From assembly GCA_021442155.1 (NCBI GenBank), contig CM038222.1, positions 24,228,148-24,292,147 of the forward strand: DNA of 64,000 nucleotides, given 5' to 3'. Numbering within the stretch: the stretch's first letter is position 1; each line of letters opens with the position of its first letter. A model generated the notes under the pieces. It was not told where the DNA came from. It made no database searches and worked only from the letters and a program-made list of their open reading frames with translations. The translations under genes were made by a program, and so were the position numbers. Positions 24,036 to 36,479 of this stretch are shown here, piece by piece. The stretch comes from Cymbidium sinense. Its lineage: Eukaryota; Streptophyta; Magnoliopsida; Asparagales; Orchidaceae.

Positions 24036-25520
24036 TCAACCAAAATCTTAATAATGTATTCATTCAAATTACATCATCTTAACATAGTGATCAACATTTT
24101 ATGATTTGTGATGGTGCAAGCTCAAACTAACTATGTAATATCATGTTAAACATATTATAGTGTGCATTAACACACAATATTATATTATAATATATGATGT
24201 TATATTATAATTTGCTATAATATAATATATTGTCTAACATTACACCTCATTAGAATCACTTAAAAGGAATAAATAACAAAATTTTCTCAAAATATGAATA
24301 ATGTTCATTGTGGATGTAAAATTGTTAATTTTCTATTAGAAATGGTACATAATAGCATAATTTTGGTGTTGCTTCCTAGTGTGTGCTGTGAATTTGGCCA
24401 AATTTTTTCATCTCAACCTTTAAATTAATATTTCTTGTGAGTTTTGACCCAATGTATTTTAACAAAAGTAAAACTTACTAAAATGTACAATAACATTTAG
24501 TAACACAACACCACATTCATATATATGTGAAGCTATATTGTTATGTACATTATATTTTAATATGCTTTCATATAATATATTATCTTACATTGCATCATAA
24601 AATGAATCACTTTAAGCAAAAAATTTATTAAATTTGGTTGAAAAATGAACATTTATTTTAGATGCAAAATTCACTTCTTTTGATTAAATGACACACCATC
24701 ACACACCCTCAATGATGTTCCCTAAAGCTTTCTTTAAATATAGCCAAATCCCATCATCTCAGTCTATAAATTAGTATTTTTATGAATTATACCAGTACAT
24801 ACTCTACTACATCATACTATAATAAAATAAAATATGCTAAACAACTAGTAGTAATACACAATAGTATGATATAATGCATGATGCTACACTATGTTATGGC
24901 ATCCTATATTATAATACACTATAACATATTATATTATATTATATTGCATATCACATCACAAGGGATTGCTTAAGATAAAAAATCATAAAATTAGTCTAAA
25001 TAATAAAAAACTATATATTTTAGTCATAGCACTTACATATTTTAAATTAAAACAATATATTATGATGCCATGCTCTACCTATTATGAATTTGGCCAAATT
25101 CCACCATTTTAAAGTCTAAATCAACATTTTTATAAATAATGCTAGTGTAGGCTCGACTGCATGATTATAAAATACTAAAATAACTTAAAATGCCTAGAAC
25201 AATATATTATGATATATGATGCTATACTATGCTACAACATATAATATTTATTTTTAACATAAAATCTGACTATTTAGACTACAAGTGGCGTAGCACACCT
25301 TTAGTGCTACAACTAAATTCCCACTTCAAATTTAATAAATTTCATCATCTGATTTATTAAATCAATATTTTTATGATTTATATTAATATAGACTATAGGG
25401 AACAATACCATAATATAATAAAACATTTTAGAAGAACTTATAACATCCAAAAACACATCACTGCTTGCTTAAATATCTGATGCTACATTATACTATAATA
25501 TGTGGTACTATAATATGATT
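24036..25520. repeat. AT-rich tandem repeat, ~335-350 bp period, about five units
   Basis: An anchor of the form GCCAAATT(T/C)CATCATCT...AAATTAATATTTTTATGA recurs near 24065, 24397, 24743, 25093 and about 25330, giving spacings of about 332, 346, 350 and 240 bp. Between anchors each unit has a TATATTATAATAT...GATGCTA(C/T)A section followed by ATTGCATCA...AATCACTTAAG. Units are strongly diverged. It is noncoding and lies directly before the telomere-like array, like a satellite. Confidence 0.7.
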
Positions 25521-26042
25521 TAGGTTTAGAGCTTAGGGTATTCAAATCTTAAACAGTCAAGGGAAAGTCTCTTGAAGACACATTCTTTAGCTACCATAAC
25601 TATGTTAGGATTAGGTCAATCTTTAGATCTACTCCTAATGACATCTTTATTCAAGGTTTTAGGTTTAGGATTAGGGTTTAGGGTTTGTTTGGGGTTCAGG
25701 GTTTTTAGTTAGGGTTTATGATTAATTTTGGGTTTATGATTTAGGTTTAGTTTAAGGTTTAGGGTTTAAGGTTTAGGGTTAGTTTAGGGTTTAGGGTTTA
25801 GGGTTTGGGGTTTAGGGTTTATGGTTTAGGGTTGTAGGTTTCAGGGTTTAGGGTTTAGGGATTATGGTTTTAGGGTATAGGGTTTAGGATTTAGGGTTTA
25901 GGGGTTTTAGGGTTCAGGGTTTAGGGTTTAGGGTTTAAGGTTTAGGGTTTAGGGTTTAGTGTTTAGTGTTTAAGATTTTTAGGATCTAGGGTTTAAAGTT
26001 TAGTGTTTAAGTTTTATTTTAGGGTTTGAGGTATTTTTTTAA
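25521..26042 (+). repeat. Degenerate telomere-like block (TTTAGGG on plus strand)
   Basis: From about 25660 the sequence is mostly TTTAGGG heptamers with variants (TTTAAGG, TTTAGTG, TTTTAGGG). 25521-25660 is transitional sequence with scattered TTAGG words. The heptamer register is often shifted by single-base indels, so it is an old interstitial block, not a working chromosome end. Confidence 0.93.
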
Positions 26043-26520
26043 TAGATAATAGATAGAAATTTTTCATTTCTTCTTTTCGATTTCATCAACCAAGCAGCAC
26101 CCCAAGTTTTCTAAGACATAAGCGATGACATAGATAAAAAATCAGCGCCTATAGAGCAAATCAAAAACCCTAGATAAGTAGAACCATCTCTTCTATAAAG
26201 ACACGATTCCATAAGCAGGAGATCGGATTGTCTGTTATTTAGTTTCTCCAATTCCCATCAGAACCACTCCTTGCTCTCAAGTAGCAGGATCAGCCATCAT
26301 ATCCCCGATCTCTCCCTCTGCCACCACCTTGGCTGTAACCTCCATCGTTCCTCTCACCTCCATAACCACCGCTGCTTTGACCACCACCTCCATATCCACC
26401 AACACCTCTAGATCCCCCACCACCACTGTGATAATTGCCGCCTCCACCTTCACCTCAACCGTCTGACCTAGACTAAGCCAAGTTGACGATGATGTTCCTA
26501 TCATTAAGGTTTTTCCCATT
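26043..26520 (-). pseudogene. Glycine-rich RNA-binding protein (GRP7-like) 3' fragment, copy 1
   Basis: Read on the minus strand: the end of an RNA-recognition motif (NGKNLNDRNIIVNLA), then a Gly/Tyr/Arg-rich tail (GGGGSRGVGGYGGGG, SSGGYGGERNDGGYSQGGG) and a typical GRP end GSDGNWRN with its stop at 26239-26241. About 190 bp of 3'UTR follows, ending in an A-run (T-run 26043-26050 on plus). Internal stops at three places. Plant class IV GRPs bind RNA through the RRM and act in cold and stress responses; this piece lacks the RNP motifs. No intron is seen, and the 5' truncation plus A-run suggest a retrocopy. The longest minus-strand open frame here is out of the GRP frame. Confidence 0.85.
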
Positions 26521-27151
26521 CTTAGGGTTAAGGGTTTAGGGCAAGTCTAGGGTTTAGGGTTTAGGGTTTAGGGTTTAGAGTTTAAGGTTTCGGGTTTAGG
26601 GCTTAGCGTTGTAGGTTTTAAGGTTTAGGTTTTAGGGTTTACGATTTAGGGTTTAGGATTTTAGGGTTATACATTTAGGGTTTAGGGTTTAGGGTTTATG
26701 GCTTAGGGTTTAGGGTTTAGAGTTTAGGGTTTTAGGGTCTAGGGTGTAGGGTTTAGGGTTTAGGGTTGTAGGTTTAGGGTTAGTTTTATGGTTAATGGTT
26801 TAGGATTTAGGGTTTAGGGTTCACTTTTTAGGTTTAGGTTTTTATTTAGTTTTTATGTTATTATATTTTAATTTTATTTTATTTTTTATTTTTATTTTAT
26901 TTAATTGTTTTTATTTTTTTAGTTTTGTTTAGGTTTTTATTTATTTTATTTAGTTTTTTTTATTTTTTAATTCATTGTATTTTTAAGTTTAGGTTTTAGT
27001 TTAGGTTTTTATTTTATTTTATGTTATTTATGTTTAGGTTTGTTATTTATTATTTTAGGTTTAAGGTTTAGGGTTTAGAGTTTAGAGTTTAGGGTTAGGA
27101 TTTAGGATTTAGGGTTTAGGGTTTAGGGTTTTGAGGGTTTAGGGTTTAGGT
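26521..27151 (+). repeat. Telomere-like block with short T-rich block
   Basis: 26521-26830 is TTTAGGG-rich; 26831-27060 is T-rich TTTATTTT/TTTAGGTTT sequence, a short version of the T-rich block described at 36910; 27061-27151 returns to TTTAGGG. The LINE poly-A end (T-run on plus) interrupts it near 27152. Confidence 0.9.
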
Positions 27152-27164
27152 TTCTTTTTTTTTT

Positions 27165-30100
27165 GGGAAACCTCGTATAGGGGGGATTTTATTGCCATAA
27201 AAAAGGGGTTACAAGGTCCTTAAAGGGGATAAACTCCAGAACTATTGCTCAAAGAGCTACAATCAGCCTAGGGAGTAAATCCCCTATCTAAGTACATCCA
27301 GAAGCAAAAGAAAAGAGTAAAGCAAGCAAAAGATACAAAGTGATTAACAAAAGTAAGCAAATGAAGGATGAGGGCCAATGTTCCATAGGAAGTGAGAATG
27401 CATGACACTATGGAGCAACTTGCAAAAGAAAAAAATAAAAGCACCTGCAAAATTGTAGTCAAGAAGAAGTTAGAGCAGTTAAAGTGGTACAGAGAAAATG
27501 ATAAGTGAGAGTAGCAAAATCTGAAAATGGTAATAATAAAGTAGTGGGATAGAGGTGGCTCAGGCTCAGTCACACAAAGTTGGGGTAGATGCAAATATGA
27601 GCATCCAAACTTCAGCAGAAGGGTTACATCATAAGAGCTACTACCAAACCAAAATGGAGTGAAAGCATCACAACCATCATAGCCAATAAACATGTATAGT
27701 AGCCATCTGATGAAGATCTTTTGAGCCAAAATACCTACAAGAATAGGCAAAGCCGTATACACAAAAGTGGAAAGAGAAGCAAAGAGCAAAGTGGGTAAGG
27801 GGATCTCATGCCAAATATATGTCATCATATTAGGCTCCATGGCATGATAATCCCAACTCAAATGAAAGAGAGCCATCAATGTCTAGTCATCCATACTGGA
27901 AACCAGATCTAAAGGATAATAAACACCAAATTTTGAAATCTGCTACAAACCAGCTAGGCAAAGACAAGAGCATGGAATTAACCCCATTCCAATCCCGTAG
28001 GACATTAATAAATATGCATTCTTGGTAAACAGTCCAGTAAGTAGCTCAGGGTTATTTCCCATCAAAAGATAAGCAAAGAATGTAAGTAATGCAGCTCTTA
28101 ACAACCTCCTTATTTTAGAAAATTAAGAACATCAATTATAAAGAGAAACAACATAACCCAAGCCCAAATTACCACAGGAAATGGAAGTACAACAGTAAAT
28201 AAGAAGAAACAGGTAAAGGGCTGCTCCCCACCACAGACAAATCCATTAAGAGATAATCAGAGATAACACCACAGAAATAGTTTTCTTATAACCAAACTCA
28301 TTAATCCAATTCAGCCAACAATCCTGAGAGTAATAGCCAGCAAGGTGGCCATAAATCCACCCAATGAGATTAAATAATGCAAAGATTAAAATCAATAGAG
28401 GCAAGAGTATAGTCACAATGATCTGCACAAATGTAGCATAAGCTAGAGGGAAAAAATAGTAGCATATGAAGTTAGCTGCAGTCCAAATGCTAACAGCAAA
28501 AACCCAAAAGCCAATAATCCAATTGTGCAAGAAATAGCCAACAACCATAAAAACAACCTGTTGGATAAGGGAAACAGCATACCCCAAGCCCACATGACCA
28601 TAGAAAATGGGAGGACAATAATAGATAAGAAGAAGGTAAAGGGATATGATAACAACAAAAATCCAAAAGCCCATAACCGTAATGGGCGTAAAAATAGAAG
28701 AACCATAAAGACATCCTGCTTGATAAAGGACCCAAAAATCCAAAGGCCATCACTGTAAGCAATAATGCAATTATTACCCCCCATCCAAATTTAAGCAAAA
28801 TAACATCAAAATCAGTCTGCAAAATAGGATAGACAACCACAGTAGCAAGAGGCTGAACATAAGATTCAATGAGCCATAACAGCCAACCACCAAGATAGAA
28901 TAGAATAGCAAGTTGGGAAACAACCAACCCCATCAAACTGGAAGATGCTTTCCAAATAGAGAGGGAAATGGCCTGGCCAAGGCAAGGGGAGTAGAAAATG
29001 CAGCAGCAAGTGAAATCAGCTGCAGGCCCAACATAAAATCCCTTCCAGAAATGGAAAATAGGCTTGCAGCTAAACCCACAACCATGGGGTAGGCAAACTG
29101 AGAAGCCATGAAGAAAACCCGATTCTGCAAGGACATAAGAATAAACAAGAAAACACATTATTGGCAGAAAGGGAAAAATAAATTAGCCAAAGCAATCAGC
29201 AAAATAACAGCACTCTACTGAACAAGAAAGACAACCCTAGAAGTAACTAGCTGAACAAAGGAATCAAAGATCCAGAGAAGCCAACAAACAAGATAATAAA
29301 GAATAGCATGTTGGCCAAAGAACCACTTAATACAAATAGATAATGCCTTAGAAAAAACCCAGAAAGAACCAACAAAAAAACTCTGACAGAAATCAAACTA
29401 AAAAACCATTAAGAAAGTCCAAACCTATAAGGAGATAAGGATAAATAGGAGATAACAGACACTCTCATGGCAGGTTGGAAGAAAGAGGTTTCCCAAAGTA
29501 ATTAGCAAAGCAACTCCAAAGGTACCCTGTTGGACAAGATGGATAACCCCAAAAATAGCTTGCTGAATAGTGGAGTCCAGGATCCACATCAGCCAACAAC
29601 CAAGATGAAAATTAACAGCAAATTGGCCAAAAAACCCCCCAATGCAAATATACAAAATAAAAGTAAAGTCCCAGAAGAATAGGGAAAGGATCAAGCCAAA
29701 GATAGTTGAAACAAGATGATCAGTAGCAGCCCAAAAGCTAATAAAAGAGAGAAGCAAAAAAGCAAAAGCCAGCAACCATTCAATAACCTCAAAAAGGTCT
29801 AGCAGATCAAGACAATCTAAAATCCCAGAGGCATAAGCTAAAATCCAATTACGCAGTTGGGTAATCACAGTGATGTACATAATTTTAAGAGAGCTAAAGG
29901 GGAGAAGGTAGCAGATTAGGTGATCAACTGCAGCCCAGAGGCAAGCAGCAAAGTTAGTCAAGATAAAAATAGGCAACAAACAGCCAAAAACCATAAGATT
30001 AGCCTTCAAATAGATATTAATTACAACAAAGGAAGTGCTGATTCTTCCCATGCAAGATGGGAAGAGGGGATTAGCAATTACCATCAACAAACCAACCCTA

Positions 30101-30889
30101 AGAGCAGCCTGCATGACAAAATGCCCAAAAATCTAATAACCAAACATTAAAACATCAGAATAAATATTGCATCCTACATAAGAAACACTAGGAAGTAATA
30201 ATGATACAACATAGGTTACTATGTGGTTCCAAGAAGTTTCATCTTTGATAACCAGCAAGACACAAAATTTAATGCCAGCAGCTAATCCCACATCATCACT
30301 AAAATTGGAAATCCTGAGGTAATTCCAATCCATAATAAGGAGAAGAATATCAGATAAGTTAGGATCAACTGTAAATTTGAATAGAGGGATATCTATTAAG
30401 CATTGATACAAGGATCCCAGATTACAATTCTAGAAAAAGGAAAGAAATATGTCCCTGTTGATAAAAAAATACATCATCAACAAATAAAGCATTAAGTAGA
30501 ATATCTCCCTCCAGCAATGATTAAACCCCTTATCATTAACAATGGGGGAAGCATTGATAGTAAGAACCCAATCAAGATTGGGAATAATAAACCAACAGCA
30601 GATATTACACAGCTCAGCAATTAACCAAGTGGGAGTATTAGGATGATGTATCAGCAAATTCGAGAGGTACAATAACACTTTATCAGTGTAAGTAACAAAA
30701 GCAGGAAGCCCCCAACTAAAGGAAATGCAATTAAATCAACAACACATGTCATATAAATCAAAATAGCGAGTAGTATCCAAGTGAAACATCAACAAAAACC
30801 AAGAGAACAACAACACTAAATATAAAATGGGCATTCAGTTAAATATATATTGAACCAGATCAATCCCATAGGTTAGATTAATTTCTGAG
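27165..30889 (-). other. Long 3' region of the LINE with pyrimidine-rich, hydrophobic open frames
   Basis: About 3.7 kb between RNase H and poly-A. The minus strand is strongly T/C-rich, which gives long open frames of hydrophobic residues (30114-29425, 29158-28490, 28743-28246, 27879-27268). A loose motif, G-Q-x-A-x(4)-L-x-C-W-L-x-W-I/L, recurs near 29610, 29310, 28910 and 28330, suggesting old internal repeats of about 300-550 bp. I recognise no protein family. The frames may be only a result of base composition; a captured sequence or extended 3'UTR is also possible. Confidence 0.6.
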
Positions 30890-32070
30890 GTAAGGGAGCC
30901 CAGTATTGTCCAAATTAACCAAGCCACGCAAATGTTTGGGTAGGGTGAGTTGATCAAAGAAGATACCATAATCCAGCTCCCAAATTGGCATGGTAATCAG
31001 CACATGCATTACCCTCATGCCATACATGAGTGATGTTAAAATTAAATTGGGTAAGAAGAGCTCTAGTTTGCTTGAGAAGGTGGCACAATTCAGTGTTGCT
31101 CAGTTTGGTGGAAGTCAAAAGATCAATCAGCAGAAGGGCATCCACCTCAATCCAAATATTGAGCTAACCATTTTGAAGGCAAATATCAAGAGCTTTATAC
31201 ACTTCCATAAGCTCAGCAAAAGGAACAGAGAAAAAATTAAGGAGGTAAGCAAAAGCACATAGGACTTTAGCATTAATATTTCTGAAAATGCTACCATAAC
31301 CTGAACCTTTATGAGAGACAGAGCCATCAGTGCTAATTTTAATAGTATGATCATGAGGTTTTACCCAATAAACAATCTTATCATTTCTACAATAGGGTTG
31401 ATCCGGTAAGTTAAGACCCAGTTTATTGGCCACAAATTTACAACCTCTGAATTATTTGTAGTGAATGAGATTGGCATTAAACAAGTAATGAATTTTGTTT
31501 TTAATTCTAGCAATTATTCTCATGTGGTTCATGGGGATCTCACATCATTTACGTCATATATGAACCAAATAAGAGTGATAGCAGATAGGACTTTAATGTG
31601 ACCTTTAATAGTGTTGTCAAAATAAACTTCAAGAAGTTGATATAAAGTTAGGGAGCCATTGAAAATGACAATGTTAAAGAGTCATCATACTAAATCCAAA
31701 GTTTAGAAGCAATGGTCCCATTAACAAAGACATGATTCACATTCTCAATGTGAAAGCAGCATTGACATTTTGAAGGTAATTGAAAACCTTGACCCGACAA
31801 CAAGGAGTCAATAGAGACGAAGTTTTTCAAAATATGCCAAGTAAGAATAGAATAAGAAGTAGGGATAGTGTTATTCCAAAGTTTGAGAAACACATTAGAA
31901 GAATCATGAGTTTCTTTAAAGTGAAGCCAAACATTTTTAAAGTTGAAATCACCATTCTGTGAGAGCTTAAAAAAGATCTGATCTTGATTGGTAGGAATGA
32001 TAAGAATAGTAGTAAGTTTGTTCAAGAGAAAAGAAGGAATATAATCAGTAAGCTTACTATTGTTCCACAT
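30890..32070 (-). pseudogene. LINE ORF2 C-terminus: RVT zinc-binding region and RNase H
   Basis: 32070-31690 encodes the zf-RVT region (NVWLHFKETHDS, LTWHILKNF, CQCCFHIENVNHVF). 31433-31164 begins the RNase H domain with ISTDGSVSHKGSGYGSIF (first catalytic Asp), continues with ELMEVYKALDIC (Glu), and in the next frame (31145-30954) HVWHEGNACADYHANLG, which holds the final Asp. A C-terminal RNase H is typical of many plant L1-clade elements. One stop and one frameshift separate the parts. Confidence 0.9.
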
Positions 32071-32151
32071 ATTATTCTGCTAGAAAGATTTCACTTTAAT
32101 AGCGGCAGTGGAATGGGTAGAGAGTAAGTCATCAATGGACCCATATCCACT

Positions 32152-33850
32152 CTAGTTATCTTGACAAATGAGGCGGTACTTACCTTGACAATATTTAGCA
32201 GTCATGAAATTAGCCCAAAGAATATTGTTATTCCTAAAATTCCACCAGAGTTTATAAGAAAAGGCAGTGATAGCTTCTTTGTTTGGCTTACATCCAAGAC
32301 CACCATCAACGAGAGTGCCATAACTTTTAAACCAAGAGGTCCAGTGCATTCTTTTAGAGGAGTTATTAGAGCCCCAGAAAATTTTTTTAAGGAGACACTC
32401 AATTCTATTAATGATAGAAATGGTTGGCACAATGGTTTATTTGAGATATAAAGGCATGGAATTAAGAGTGCTCTTAATCAAGGTGAGCCTACCATAGAAA
32501 GAAAGTAAATGAAATTCCCAAACAAAAATTTTATTAGAGATTTTTTGGATAAGATCATCAAAAAAATGAGATCTTTTCCGACCTTTAAAAAGCGGAGCCC
32601 CGAGATAATAATAGGAAGTTGATGTTGCTGAAAATTAGTAATTCTGGTGATTTGGTTGAGCCTATTGGTAGGTATTTTAATGGAAGGAATGAAACAACAT
32701 TTTCCTTCATTGAGAAAGAGACCACTTTTTTTGCCAAATTCATTTAAAAGGTTCTTAATAGTTTTAATGTGCTAAATAGAGGCATTGCAAAAGATTATAA
32801 AATCATCAGCAAAACTAAGATGAGAAACTCGGAGACCACCATGAGTTTTAAAAAACATGGTAGGATTTTTATTGAAAAGATCATTCAGCTCTCTTGAAAG
32901 ATATTCAAGAATAATAAAAGAGGGTGAAAGGGGTCTCCTTGCCTCAAGCCATGCCTTGAAGTAATGAAACCTAGGGGCTCACCATTCATAATAACAGAGA
33001 ACCAAACATTGATAATACAATTTTTGATGAGGCAGATGAAATTATCAGAAAACCTAAACAAATGTAAGATTTGAAAGAGAAAATCCCATGAGAGGTTATC
33101 AGAAGCTTTATAGATGCCCAGTTTGAGGAGGATGTTGCCACCTCTAGTAGGAACATCAATGTCATGAACTAGCTCTTGTGCTTGAAGGATATTGTTAGAT
33201 ATAGCTCTATTTTTCATGAAGCCAATTTGGTTAAGAGAAATAATTTTAGGGAGTAGCGGACTTATCCTATTATTAATTAATTTAGCAATGAGTTTTTGAA
33301 AGAAGGTGCAAAGGCTGATAGGTCTAAAATCTCTCCAAGAATCAGGATTATTAGTTTTGGGGATGAGGACAATTGAAGTGCTAGAAAAGTATCTAGGTAA
33401 AGAACTGCCATCAAAGAAGTCAACAATAGCATCAACAAGGTCAAACTTAGTAAAAGGCTAACAATGCTGAAAGAAATGGGTCATGTAGCCATCAGGGCCA
33501 GCAACAGAGTCAGTGTTCATGCTATTGAGAGTACTACTAATCTCAGCTTTTGTAGGATGCAAAGTGAGTAAATGATTTTCATCATTAATAATCATGGAGG
33601 GGGTCAGGTGTGTGTTGGAGAGGGCTTCTAAGGGAGGGTTGATGTTTATTAAATTTTGAAAATGTTGTATGACAGAATCTTTAATTTCAATATTATCAGT
33701 GATCCAGCTACCGTTAATATTTTTAATTTTTTGAATAGAGTTTAAGGCTTTCCTTTTTTTTGAAAAGATCATGGAAATATCTTGTATTTTTATCACCATT
33801 AGCAATATGTCTGCTAGCGACCTTTTGACGCCAGTAGGTTTCCTCCATAT
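32152..33850 (-). pseudogene. LINE ORF2 reverse transcriptase
   Basis: Pieces in several frames: 33805-33458 (DKNTRYFH-like start, SVAGPDGYMTHFF), 33217-32885 (GFMKNRAISNN, SRHGLRQGDP) and the catalytic FADD box at 32802-32813, with both aspartates intact. 32430-32152 is the thumb/connection region (KKIFWGSN, GGLGCKPNKEA). Each step of target-primed reverse transcription would need this domain. At least three frame changes, so it is not functional. Confidence 0.92.
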
Positions 33851-34259
33851 TCTGATAATTTATCAAGTTATCTTTAGCAGTTTTCAACTCATCAAGCTTA
33901 CTAAGATCAGTTAAGATAGCATCTTCAAGGGAGCAAACTAATTATTCCATAATTTTGAGATTAGCAAAAAGATTTTTAAAATGATGCTTGTTCCACCAAT
34001 TTAGGTTTTGTTTAAGTCTTTTAAGCTTAAGCCAAAGCCGAATTATGCCTTTAATGGAATTGTTCGGGTGAATAGGGGCCATCTAATTAATGGAAACAAC
34101 ATTAATGAAATCATGATGTTGGGTCCGCATATTTTGGAATCTAAAAGGAGTAGAGGAGGAAAGATTACTGGAAGAAGTTTTGATAGAGATCAAAAGTGGA
34201 GCATGGCTAGACAAAGTTTTGCTCAAATGCTCAATAGAAGTAAGGGGCCATTGATTGAT

Positions 34260-34928
34260 CTAAAGGGAATTAAAGAGGGTCCTATCAAGCTGCTGCCAAT
34301 GTCTAGAGTTATTCCATGTATAGTCGGAGCCAAAAAAACTAATATCAATCATGTTGCAATCGAGGATCATATTAGAGAAATCTTCCATAGAATGGATGTT
34401 AGGAGAGCAGCCTCCCCTCCTTTCTGAGGAAGCGATAATAGTGCTGAAATCACCCCCAACCAACCAGGATTTGTTAACCGAGGAGGTGAAGGTTCTTAAG
34501 TGATCCCAAAGGATGTTCCTACCAGCTCTATTACAAGAAGAATAGATAAAGGAACCAAGCACAAAAAATTCACCTAATGAGATTTGAACATTAAACAATT
34601 GTTTGAGATCATCAAGGATAGAAATGTTGATTAAATTATTCCAAAAACACCAAATTTTATTGCTAATATTATAAAAGAAATTTTGAAAGCCAAGCATTCT
34701 AGCAAAATGGGTGATCTTGGAAGAGTGAATGAATGGCTCAATAACAACAAGTAAGGTTATGTTATGAGTGTGACAAAGGCTCCTAACACGATTGTGGACA
34801 GTGAGAGTCCCAATTCCTCGAACATTCCAAATAAGAAAATTGATCATAATAAGGTGGAAGGAAAAGAAAAGAGATAATGAAAAAATTGAAGGGGAAGAAA
34901 AAGAAAGCATGAAGCAATTTATTAACAT
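34260..34928 (-). pseudogene. LINE ORF2 N-terminus: AP endonuclease domain
   Basis: Open stretch of 222 codons. It carries IWNVRGIG near its natural start (MINFLIWN, about 34847), the acidic residue in VVIEPFI, GGDFSTI near the centre, and GSDYTWNN towards the end: the N, E, D and (D/Y)TW landmarks of LINE endonucleases that nick target DNA. The domain's terminal SDH-type motif lies downstream in another frame. Upstream residues before MINF are probably an untranslated leader in frame. Matches the second LINE at 40078-40974. Confidence 0.92.
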
Positions 34929-36351
34929 TTTGAAAAGGCCTATCTATGTCTAATGTATCTCCATCAGATAGGGAGTGGTTGGTGATATTCAGAATAGGAG
35001 CAGTATCTATCAAAGCATTCCTAATGGTGATTTCTCCTTCTTTGGTATCAGAGTTAGGTTGAGAAATTGGATTAACATGGATATCACTCTGTAGGGTAAT
35101 AGAAGGAGAGGTTGTGACACCATTAATAGCAAAAATTTCATTCTCATTTCCATGATGATTATTCAGATTTTGGTCCGTCACCAAAGTATCAACATTTTTC
35201 AAAACAATTCCAGAATTAGTTTTGAGATTTTGATCCAACTTGAGATTCCCATTCAAATTACCATTATGATTCATATGAGTCAAGGGATTGTCTTGTGATG
35301 CCAAATTATTACAAGTAGGAGTAATGTTAATTAAGTTATCATTAGTTTCCTCATAAATCTCAATATCATTATTTTTACAAAGCTCAGATTGTTCTCCAAT
35401 AGGCAAATCAGTAGATAGTAAAGGAGTAGGGGTAGGAGGGTGAGTTCCATTTTGAGTAGCTTTAGGCACATAAGCAAACTTATTAGTTTTTTCATTTCCT
35501 AGAGTGGGATTAGGATCTGATAATTTATTCTTTTTAAGATTAGGGTGTAACATAAAGCATTCAGAGTGATCATGACCATGGATCTTACAGTGTGTGGAAA
35601 AAATGGGGAAATTTTCAAATTCCACTTTCTTATTATACCCTAATTTTTTTGAACCGATCCAAACTTCTTTAGAGTACTTTTTGGTAATATCAATCTCAAC
35701 CAAGATACGGGCAACTGATGGCCGAGATCTTGTGACAGTGGCTTGATCAATTTGAAGGGGCCTACCAAAGAGAGCCCCAATCGCAAATAGGACTTGATGG
35801 GTAACATAATGTATCCTCATGTTTGGAAAGGCTAGCCATAAAGGAACAATAGGGGATTCCTCTTTGACATCAAAAAGTGGTGACCATTTTAAGAGCCTCA
35901 TTTGACAATTGTACACAAAGTAGGAGCGACGAGCAAAGAGTCTTGAGTAGTCTAAATCATTCAATAACTGAATAAGGATATGCCTAGGTTTGATCAACCC
36001 GATAGTGAAAACTCCTGAAAGCTTTAGGCTATAAAAGAAGGATCAGATATTGTCAAGAGTCGGGTGACATAAGGAAAATTTTCCAACTAATGAAAATTCA
36101 AAGGGCTTTGCCAATTTTTCCACAACAAGATCTGAGCACATTACAGCTGACATTCCATGGAAGGAAGTTAAGATTAAGTTAACTGAAGCATTAGAGCAAG
36201 TGTTCTCACCAGATAATGCATCCTTGAAGGACTTAACAGCTGGTGCAGTAATGGATGAAGTTGAATCCAAATTACCTTATAGATCGGAAGGCTTAGCCGA
36301 CGCCTCCAAGTTCGATGAGCTCAATTGCACAAAAAGCGGTACCTCTGCCAT
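34783..36351 (-). pseudogene. LINE ORF1: DUF4283-like domain and CCHC-type knuckle
   Basis: Begins with MAEVPLF at 36351 and reads through two stops (near 36280 and 36043) into a long open stretch from 35997. The conserved part contains QMRLLKWSPLFD, SPIVPLWLAFPN and GRPLQIDQAT, typical of the DUF4283 domain of plant LINE ORF1, followed by the zinc-knuckle-like CKIHGHDHSECF near 35590-35560. The remaining 250 residues are Asn/Thr-rich linker. ORF1 proteins bind the element RNA. The end overlaps the start of ORF2 by about 65 bp in another frame, if ORF2 starts at MINFLIWN. Only two stops in about 520 codons. Confidence 0.9.
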
Positions 36352-36479
36352 TATAAGATTAAGGAAAAATCACATAAGCAGCCAAACCGAGAGCAATAAA
36401 CTAGAAAATACGATTGGGGAAGGCCAAGGAGTGGCCAAACCATAGGAAAAAAAAAGAAAGAGAGAGTCCAGAGGAGGAG

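Larger units (their letters stand above)
27152..36479 (-). mobile_element. L1-type LINE, near full length, decayed
   Basis: Minus-strand non-LTR retrotransposon inserted in the telomere-like array. 5' end near 36479, then ORF1 (DUF4283-like plus zinc knuckle), ORF2 with AP endonuclease, reverse transcriptase, RVT zinc-binding region and RNase H, a long 3' region, and a poly-A tail (T-run on plus about 27154-27164). The 3' end before the tail (27165-27215) reads on minus as TTGTAACCCC, AATAAAATCCCC, then the A-run, which fits plant LINEs. Several stops and frameshifts; domain order is complete. The ~9.3 kb length exceeds a usual plant L1 (6-7 kb) because of the 3' region. Confidence 0.93.

Noticed and set aside
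24036..25520. CRISPR-like or other regularly spaced short repeats
   Set aside because: The repeats are long, diverged, AT-rich units in tandem without short conserved repeats and unique spacers; a plant genome context also excludes it.
26277..26519. 80-codon minus frame rich in Val, Met and Glu, and similar Val-rich frames at 37971-38297 and 53577-53771
   Set aside because: These are the out-of-frame reading of the GGT/GGA-rich GRP tail; the GRP frame gives the Gly-rich tail and NWRN end.
34008..34427. 139-codon plus-strand open frame
   Set aside because: It is antisense to the LINE endonuclease region; the minus frames carry the recognisable domain.
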